Below the pieces are notes generated by a model, which was given only the letters and a program-made list of their open reading frames with translations, did not search any database and was not told the DNA's origin. 52,398 bases of DNA from an uncultured Erysipelotrichaceae bacterium. GTDB taxonomy: Bacteria; Bacillota_I; Bacilli_A; Erysipelotrichales; Erysipelotrichaceae. Below, piece by piece: positions 47,603 through 52,398 of the stretch. The stretch is from NCBI GenBank assembly GCA_944326095.1, contig CALVCO010000006.1, positions 1 to 52,398 of the forward strand, given 5' to 3'. The translations under genes were made by a program, and so were the position numbers. The stretch's first letter is position 1. The number at the start of each line of letters is the position of its first letter.

Positions 47603-48169
47603 ATGAATTATAATTTGGTTGAGCAAGTTTTAGGAGGACACTTGCCACAAGGAATATTTGTTAAAGATTATGAATGGCATAACTATCTTAATTCTAAAAG
47701 AATAGTATATGATGGCATTGACCAAAAGAATGCGGATTTTAATATGATATCGGAAGCTAATTGGTTATTGCGTAAAGATCGTTTATCCTGTGAAAAATTT
47801 GGGGTTAATGTAGAAGTTGGTAATATTTGCTTTATCGATTTTGGGCAAGCATATTTAAATGAAATTGGTTATCAACATTTTGGGCTTATCATGTCCTTTT
47901 GTCAAAAGAAGGCTTTAGTAGTACCAATGACAAGTAATAGTATTCAATATGCCCATGCTTATGATCCTAAAGATAATCCTAAGGGTAAACAAAATTTATT
48001 TCGTTTAGGTTATATAAATGGAATGAATAAGCCTTCGGTTTTGTTTTTGAATGATGCAAAATATATTAATACGGCTAGAATTATTGATGTTAAAGCATTT
48101 ATTAATCCTAATAGTAATTTATTTAAAGCAATTAAGAAACAATTGATGCAAGTTATGTTTAATTTATAG
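47603..48169 (+). CDS. PemK/MazF-like toxin
   Basis: A 188-residue protein. Residues about 65-185 have the PemK/MazF fold: VEVGNICFIDFGQ, HFGLIMSFCQKKALVVPMTS, LGYINGMNKPSVLFLNDAKYINTARI and a C-terminal helix. MazF enzymes cut mRNA at short sequences. The N-terminal 60 residues are extra to the minimal family. No antitoxin gene is beside it, so it may be a stand-alone or regulatory variant. Its ribosome-binding site is inside a hairpin, and no clear promoter is visible. It stands between the tagO-like gene and rpmE. Confidence 0.78.
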   Translation: MNYNLVEQVLGGHLPQGIFVKDYEWHNYLNSKRIVYDGIDQKNADFNMISEANWLLRKDRLSCEKFGVNVEVGNICFIDFGQAYLNEIGYQHFGLIMSFCQKKALVVPMTSNSIQYAHAYDPKDNPKGKQNLFRLGYINGMNKPSVLFLNDAKYINTARIIDVKAFINPNSNLFKAIKKQLMQVMFNL

Positions 48170-48198
48170 TTGCGAAAATATGAAAGTAATGATATTAT
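48170..48198 (+). promoter_or_regulatory. promoter of rpmE
   Basis: TTGCGA (48170-48175), a 17-base spacer and TATTAT (48193-48198). The -35 starts right after the toxin stop codon. A leader of about 55 bases is expected. Confidence 0.65.
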
Positions 48199-48200
48199 AT

Positions 48201-48254
48201 TTAGGCATTTAAGCCTTACTTTAAACACGCATGTTTGTTTAAGGCGGAAGGGAG
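48201..48254 (+). promoter_or_regulatory. candidate L31 autoregulatory leader
   Basis: Two competing helices share one strand: AGGC (48203) with GCCT (48213), or GCCTTA (48213-48218) with TAAGGC (48240-48245), the latter extended by ACA/TGT pairs around CGCA. The long form comes within a few bases of the GGAAGGGAG ribosome-binding site of rpmE. Structured leaders of L31 genes are known in Firmicutes; a match to that family was not computed here. Confidence 0.45.
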
Positions 48255-48260
48255 ATTAAA

Positions 48261-48464
48261 ATGAAAAAAGGAATTCATCCAGAATATCACAAGTGTAAAG
48301 TTATCTGCACTAGCTGTGGTGCTGAATTTGAATCAGGTTCAACAAAGAAAGAAATTAAAGTAGATACTTGTTCAAATTGCCATCCATTCTTTACTGGAAG
48401 ACAACGTTTTGCGGCTGCACAAGGTCGTGTTGAAAAGTTCAATAAGAAATATGGACTTAAATAA
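48261..48464 (+). CDS. rpmE: 50S ribosomal protein L31 (zinc-binding type)
   Basis: A 67-residue protein: [11 protein letters not shown] start, CTSCG and [10 protein letters not shown] zinc-ligand pairs, and the basic C-terminus EKFNKKYG. The four cysteines mark the C+ form used when zinc is sufficient. The C- paralogue (YtiA type) is not in the window. Confidence 0.97.
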   Translation: MKKGIHPEYHKCKVICTSCGAEFESGSTKKEIKVDTCSNCHPFFTGRQRFAAAQGRVEKFNKKYGLK

Positions 48465-48489
48465 TAAGGATGCAAATCCTTATTTTTTT
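48463..48489 (+). terminator. terminator of rpmE
   Basis: AATAAGGAT (48463-48471) and ATCCTTATT (48476-48484) over a GCAA loop, followed by five T. The stem begins on the rpmE stop codon. Confidence 0.85.
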
Positions 48490-48504
48490 ATATGAGGGAA
48501 AATT

Positions 48505-49113
48505 ATGAGTTTAATGTATAATCAATATCGCCCTGGATGGGTAGAAGTAATTGCTGGATGCATGTTTGCAGGTAAGACGGAAGAATTAATTCGTCGTATT
48601 AAAGTATTAGAATTTGCTAAAAAGAAGATTATTGTATTTAAACCAAAAATTGATAATCGTTATAGTGATACTATGGTTGTTTCTCATGCTGGAAGTAAAG
48701 TAGAATCAATTGTAGTAGAAAATGCTAAAGAAATCTTAGATTATTTAAAAGGTGATGAAGATGTAGTAGCAGTTGATGAAGTTCAATTTTTTGATGAAGA
48801 TATTGTAGAAGTTTGTGATATACTAGCTAATGAAGGAAAAAGAGTTATTGTAGCTGGTTTAGATACTGATTTTAGGGGCGAACCATTTGGTATGATGGCT
48901 ACTTTAATTACTAAGGCGGAATTTGTTACTAAATTAACTGCAGTATGTAATCGTTGTGGAGCTCCAGCAACTAGAACGCAACGTTTAGTAAATGGTAAAC
49001 CAGCTAATTGGAAAGATCCTTTAGTATTGGTTGGGGCTAGTGAAGCATATGAAGCTCGCTGTCGCCATTGCCATGAAGTAATTGATAAACCTAATAAATT
49101 ACAAAGGAGGTAA
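48505..49113 (+). CDS. tdk: thymidine kinase
   Basis: A 202-residue type II thymidine kinase: P-loop [14 protein letters not shown], Walker-B-like [22 protein letters not shown] lasso region and two zinc pairs (CNRCG and CRHCH). It makes dTMP from thymidine and ATP. It is followed after five bases by prfA, an order that is common in Firmicutes. Confidence 0.96.
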   Translation: MSLMYNQYRPGWVEVIAGCMFAGKTEELIRRIKVLEFAKKKIIVFKPKIDNRYSDTMVVSHAGSKVESIVVENAKEILDYLKGDEDVVAVDEVQFFDEDIVEVCDILANEGKRVIVAGLDTDFRGEPFGMMATLITKAEFVTKLTAVCNRCGAPATRTQRLVNGKPANWKDPLVLVGASEAYEARCRHCHEVIDKPNKLQRR

Positions 49114-49118
49114 TAGAA

Positions 49119-50189
49119 ATGGATGCACTTACTAGTAAACTTCAAGAATATGAAAATCGTTATAATGAGATTAATGATTTAATGGTTAGTGATGATATCA
49201 TTAATAAACCAAAAGAAATGGCTAAGCTTGCTAAGGAACAGGCTTCTATCAAACAAATTGTTGATGCTTATCAAGATTTAAAAAATATTAATAATAATTT
49301 GGAACAAGCACATGAAATGCTTAAAGAACATGATGAAGAATTAAAAGAGATGGCTAAGATGGAACTAGAAGAACTAGAACCAAAGAAGGCTGAGCTTTTG
49401 GAACATATTCAATATTTATTAATACCTAAAGATCCTAATGATGACCATAATGTTATTATGGAAATTAGAGGTGGTGCTGGTGGCGATGAAGGTAATATCT
49501 TTGCAGGTGACCTTTATCGTATGTATTGTAAATATGCTGAATCTAAAGGCTGGAAAGTTCAAGTATTAGAAGCTAGTGAATCAGAAGCTGGTGGTTTCTC
49601 CCAAATTATTTTTGCTATTAAAGGTACAGATGTTTATAAAGAATTGAAATTTGAATCTGGAGCACATCGTGTTCAACGTGTACCAAAGACCGAAACTCAA
49701 GGAAGAATTCATACATCAACCGCTACGGTATTATGTCAACCAGAGGCTGAAGATGAAGATATCGAAATTCCAATGAGCGATTTAACAATTGAAACACATA
49801 GAGCTAGTGGAGCAGGTGGACAACATATTAATAAGACCGATAGTGCAGTACGTATTGTCCATGTTCCTACAGGTATTACTGTAAACTGTCAAGAAGGTCG
49901 TAGCCAAATTGAAAATAGAGAAACAGCTTTGCGTTTAATTAGATCTAGAGTATATGAAGAAATGCAAAGAATTAAAGAGGAACAAGAAGGTAAAGAAAGA
50001 AGAGCTAAACTAGGTACAGGTGATCGTTCAGAAAAAATAAGAACTTATAACTATCCACAAAATAGAGTTACTGATCATCGTATTGGTTTAACAATTACCC
50101 AGCTTGATCGTATTATGGAAGGTAAACTAGATGATATTATTGCTGGGCTTTTAGCTCAAGAACAAAAAGAACGTTTACAAGAGGCTTAA
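49119..50189 (+). CDS. prfA: peptide chain release factor 1
   Basis: A 356-residue class I release factor. The catalytic GGQ is in GAGGQHINKTDSAVR. The stop-codon-reading segment VPKTETQGRIHTS contains the PxT-type motif of RF1 (recognises UAA and UAG). AAAGGAGGTAA is an excellent ribosome-binding site. prmC, which methylates the GGQ glutamine, follows after two bases. Confidence 0.97.
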   Translation: MDALTSKLQEYENRYNEINDLMVSDDIINKPKEMAKLAKEQASIKQIVDAYQDLKNINNNLEQAHEMLKEHDEELKEMAKMELEELEPKKAELLEHIQYLLIPKDPNDDHNVIMEIRGGAGGDEGNIFAGDLYRMYCKYAESKGWKVQVLEASESEAGGFSQIIFAIKGTDVYKELKFESGAHRVQRVPKTETQGRIHTSTATVLCQPEAEDEDIEIPMSDLTIETHRASGAGGQHINKTDSAVRIVHVPTGITVNCQEGRSQIENRETALRLIRSRVYEEMQRIKEEQEGKERRAKLGTGDRSEKIRTYNYPQNRVTDHRIGLTITQLDRIMEGKLDDIIAGLLAQEQKERLQEA

Positions 50190-50191
50190 TA

Positions 50192-51046
50192 ATGACAACA
50201 TTTAATGAAGCTATTCATACGGCTAAAAAGGCTTGTGAAAAGGAAAATATTCCTGCTGAAACAGCTATGAGTTATTTGTTTGAGATTGCAAATATGGAAA
50301 AATATAATCTATATATGCATCTAGATGAACAAATGCCTGAAGAATTATATAATGAATTTCAATCAGGATTAGAAAGAATATTAAAACATGAACCTTTGGC
50401 TCATGTTTTAGGTTATTCATGGTTCTATGGTTATAAATTTAAAATAAATGAAGATGTTTTAATTCCTCGTTATGAAACAGAAGAATTAGTAGCCCAAATA
50501 TTAGCACGTAAGGATCAATATTTTAAAGATCAACAAGTTACAGCAATTGATGTAGGAACAGGTAGTGGCGCTATTGCTATATCTTTAAAAAAAGAAGAAG
50601 ATAGCATTAATATGTATGCTAGTGATATTAGTGCTAAAGCCATAGAAGTTGCGAAAGAGAATGCTTTAAATAATGATGCCAAAGTTGAATTTATTGTAGG
50701 CGATATGTTAGAACCTTTTATTGAAAGACAGATGAAAGTAGATATTTTAATTTCTAATCCACCATATATTCCAAGTGGTGAAGATTTAGAAACTGAAGTA
50801 GTTGATCATGAACCTCATGTGGCTTTATTTGGGGGAATTGATGGAATGGATTTTTATCGTATTATCTTTAAAAATTGTCATAAATTATTAAAAGAAAAAA
50901 GTTTTATGGCTTTTGAAATAGGTTATAATCAATTTCCTACTTTAGAAAAAGAAATAAAAAAATATTGTCCTGAAGCAACATATGAAATTGTTAAAGATAT
51001 CAATGGTAAAAATCGTATGTTATTTGTATATTTTAACCTTGCTTAA
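50192..51046 (+). CDS. prmC: release factor glutamine methyltransferase
   Basis: A 284-residue SAM-dependent enzyme with VLIPRYETEELV, SAM site AIDVGTGSGAIAISL and the substrate-binding NPPYIPSGE. It methylates the GGQ glutamine of release factors. The N-terminal helical domain (1-75) is normal. Its stop codon lies in the loop of the following terminator. Confidence 0.96.
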   Translation: MTTFNEAIHTAKKACEKENIPAETAMSYLFEIANMEKYNLYMHLDEQMPEELYNEFQSGLERILKHEPLAHVLGYSWFYGYKFKINEDVLIPRYETEELVAQILARKDQYFKDQQVTAIDVGTGSGAIAISLKKEEDSINMYASDISAKAIEVAKENALNNDAKVEFIVGDMLEPFIERQMKVDILISNPPYIPSGEDLETEVVDHEPHVALFGGIDGMDFYRIIFKNCHKLLKEKSFMAFEIGYNQFPTLEKEIKKYCPEATYEIVKDINGKNRMLFVYFNLA

Positions 51047-51060
51047 AGCAGGGTTTTTTT
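51035..51060 (+). terminator. terminator of the tdk-prfA-prmC unit
   Basis: AACCTTGC (51035-51042) pairs with GCAGGGTT (51048-51055, one G-U pair) and is followed by a T-run. The prmC TAA is in the loop. Confidence 0.85.
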
Positions 51061-51128
51061 ATTATAAAGTTTAGGAATTATTTAATTTTTGATTTATTTA
51101 TATTATTAAATAGGAAATATTAATGCTA

Positions 51129-51137
51129 TGTTATAAT
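51129..51137 (+). promoter_or_regulatory. extended -10 promoter of abiEi-like gene
   Basis: TGTTATAAT in the 140-base gap between prmC and the antitoxin gene, 51 bases before the start codon. The rest of the gap is very AT-rich without other visible signals. Confidence 0.5.
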
Positions 51138-51187
51138 ATATTTAATACACAATTGTTAAAAATGTGTACTAAAAATTGGAGGGACAT

Positions 51188-51793
51188 ATGAATAAAAAGG
51201 AAGTTGTAAAAAAGATAATAAAAAATAATGATGGCATTGCTAAAACAAAATGTTTTGTTGCTGAAGGGATTACTAATTATGAAGTGTCTAATATGTGCAA
51301 AGAAGGATATCTAGAACGTATAAGGCATGGATATTATCAACTTGCTGAGCAAAATAACATTATAGAAGAACAATTACTTTCTTCATTGCTTCCTGAATGT
51401 ATAATTTGTGTGGAATCAGCATTATTTTATTATGGATATAATGATTTTTCTTCACGAAAATGGTCAATTGCTGTACCTCGAACCTTTTCGCGCACAAGAT
51501 TACATATTGATGTTTTTACAACAAAAGTATATTATGTTCAGCCTACAATGTTTGATTTAGGAAAGACAATTGGTAATTTTAATGGTATAAAGCTTTCGGT
51601 TTATGATAGAGAACGTACAATTTGTGATTGTTTTAAATATCGTAATAAAATAGATAGGGAAATGTTTAATAAAGCAATTAAATGCTATGTTAAAGATAAA
51701 AATAAAAATTTAAATAATCTTTCTATTTATGCTAAAAAAATGCATGTTTATAAGAAAATGATGGAAGTAATGGAGGTGTTACTTAATGATTGA
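51188..51793 (+). CDS. AbiEi-type antitoxin (type IV toxin-antitoxin)
   Basis: A 201-residue protein with an N-terminal winged-helix domain (TKCFVAEGITNYEVSNMCKEGYLERIRHGYYQL, split here over about residues 17-49) and a C-terminal AbiEi domain with LPECIICVESALFYYG, SVYDRERTICDCFKYR and YAKKMHVYKKMMEVMEVLL. AbiEi proteins repress their own operon and counter the AbiEii nucleotidyltransferase. The ATG at 51188 follows GGAGGGACAT. It overlaps the abiEii remnant by eight bases and seems intact. Confidence 0.85.
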   Translation: MNKKEVVKKIIKNNDGIAKTKCFVAEGITNYEVSNMCKEGYLERIRHGYYQLAEQNNIIEEQLLSSLLPECIICVESALFYYGYNDFSSRKWSIAVPRTFSRTRLHIDVFTTKVYYVQPTMFDLGKTIGNFNGIKLSVYDRERTICDCFKYRNKIDREMFNKAIKCYVKDKNKNLNNLSIYAKKMHVYKKMMEVMEVLLND

Positions 51794-52322
51794 TATTTCA
51801 GCTTCTGTGCTAGCGCGTTTAAAAAATGAAGCTGTTAAAAATAAAAGAAGTTATCAAGTTTGTTTACAAATTTTTTTGTCAAGAAGAATTTTTACGAAGA
51901 TTACAAAAATCAAAATATTCTGAAATTTTTGTACTAAAAGGAGGTTTGTTTTTATATTCTCTAACAAATTTTGACAGTCGTATTACAGTAGACGTAGATT
52001 TTTTACTTAAGCAAGTACCAAATACATGCGAAAAAATAAAATACATTCTAGAAGAAATTATTGTTACTCCTACTGGTAATGATTTATTGCAAAAAAATAT
52101 GCTGGAATTAGTGCATCTATTATTGCGTGTATAAAGAATACAAGAACGCCATTTACTGTTGATTTTGGTGTCGGTGATGTTATTTTTCCTAAACAAGAAA
52201 AAAGAAAGATTCCAACGCAGCTTCCTGAGTTTTATTCACCAATTGTGAACACCTATTCTATTGAATCTACAATTGCTGAAAAAATAGATGCTATTTTGAG
52301 TCTTATGGAATTTTCTAGTCGA
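51786..52322 (+). pseudogene. broken AbiEii/AbiGii-type nucleotidyltransferase toxin
   Basis: Starting at the ATG at 51786 the frame encodes SASVLARLKNEAV, then stops at 51923 because of a seven-T run at 51871-51877; with six T the reading continues FCQEEFLRRLQKSKY. Frame 2 encodes VLKGGLFLY and the catalytic-type VDVDFLL, reaching TPTGND, then a junction near 52083 where roughly 13-15 residues expected in the family are missing and the frame shifts again to KKYAGISAS, NTRTPFTVDFGVGD and YSIESTIAEKIDAI. The family pattern ends after MEFSSR at 52322, where a mobile-element-like sequence starts. It cannot make a full toxin. Confidence 0.85.
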
Positions 52323-52398
52323 GTCAATAACCCACCACTTATAGAAGTGGGAGCTTGAAAAAGCTCTTGTTGATTAGACAAAGTACTTTAAGTACTAC
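52323..52398. mobile_element. end of an IS200/IS605-type element (partial, runs off the window)
   Basis: Starts exactly where the abiEii homology breaks. Three hairpins follow closely: CCACTT/AAGTGG, GAGCTT/AAGCTC with GAAA loop, and AGTACTT/AAGTACT. Chained small hairpins with no terminal inverted repeats are typical of IS200/IS605 ends. Read on the minus strand it ends CCACTTCTATAAGTGG then TGGGTTATTGAC, which resembles a right end where the TnpB guide-RNA scaffold finishes. If so, tnpB lies to the right on the minus strand. Confidence 0.6.

Overview
The window is AT-rich chromosomal DNA (below about one-third G+C by eye) from a low-GC Gram-positive bacterium. The gene order upp - atp operon - DUF1146 - tagO-like gene - rpmE - tdk - prfA - prmC, the purine-rich ribosome-binding sites and the teichoic-acid-type envelope genes point to the Bacilli/Erysipelotrichia side of the Firmicutes. 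TGA is used as a stop after several genes (gtrA-like, HAD phosphatase, mutase, second GH43-like lipoprotein), so this is the standard bacterial code and not the Mycoplasma code. The exact genus cannot be named from the sequence alone.

Positions 1-34,780 are a large cell-envelope glycopolymer island. A divergent pair, a YfhO-type membrane protein (-) and a GtrA-type flippase (+), opens it. A plus-strand run follows: a GH43-like lipoprotein, a DUF6056 membrane protein, an acyltransferase-3/esterase fusion, two MBOAT-SGNH acylation cassettes, and a HAD phosphatase between the cassettes. Next come an AAA/DUF4143 ATPase and a GtrB-like glycosyltransferase (both -), then a plus-strand polysaccharide cluster of GT2, GT4, O-antigen-ligase-like, GT2 and GtrB-like genes. 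After it are a small membrane protein, an LCP (LytR-CpsA-Psr) ligase with unusual extracellular domains, a DUF6020 membrane protein and a second DUF4143 ATPase. The island closes with a nucleotide-sugar operon (rmlA - epimerase/reductase - rmlB - glf-like mutase) and a second GH43-like lipoprotein. Together these genes could make activated furanose or 6-deoxy sugars, polymerise and anchor a glycopolymer, and decorate it with lipid-linked sugars and O-acyl groups outside the membrane.

Positions 34,781-36,415 are a short accessory patch: a structured intergenic stretch, an orphan HicB-like gene and a GT1-like glycosyltransferase. From 36,493 to 51,046 the content is conserved housekeeping: CBS-type inorganic pyrophosphatase, uracil phosphoribosyltransferase, a complete F1Fo ATP synthase operon whose c subunit carries a Na+-type ligand set, DUF1146, a YoaK-like protein, a TagO/WecA-type initiating transferase, a PemK/MazF-like toxin, ribosomal protein L31, thymidine kinase, release factor 1 and its methyltransferase PrmC.

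The right end (51,129-52,398) is accessory again. It holds an AbiEi-type antitoxin gene, a decayed AbiEii toxin gene (a frameshift, an internal deletion and a 3' truncation), and the first 76 bases of what looks like an IS200/IS605-type element.

The observations most worth following are: paired palindromes around the promoters of both DUF4143 ATPases; the RmlA/RmlB/reductase/mutase set that matches the dTDP-fucofuranose route, next to furanosidase-fold lipoproteins; the writer-eraser acyltransferase fusion; the Cys-rich LCP protein; the toxin gene whose Shine-Dalgarno sits in a terminator-like hairpin; and the Na+ signature in AtpE.
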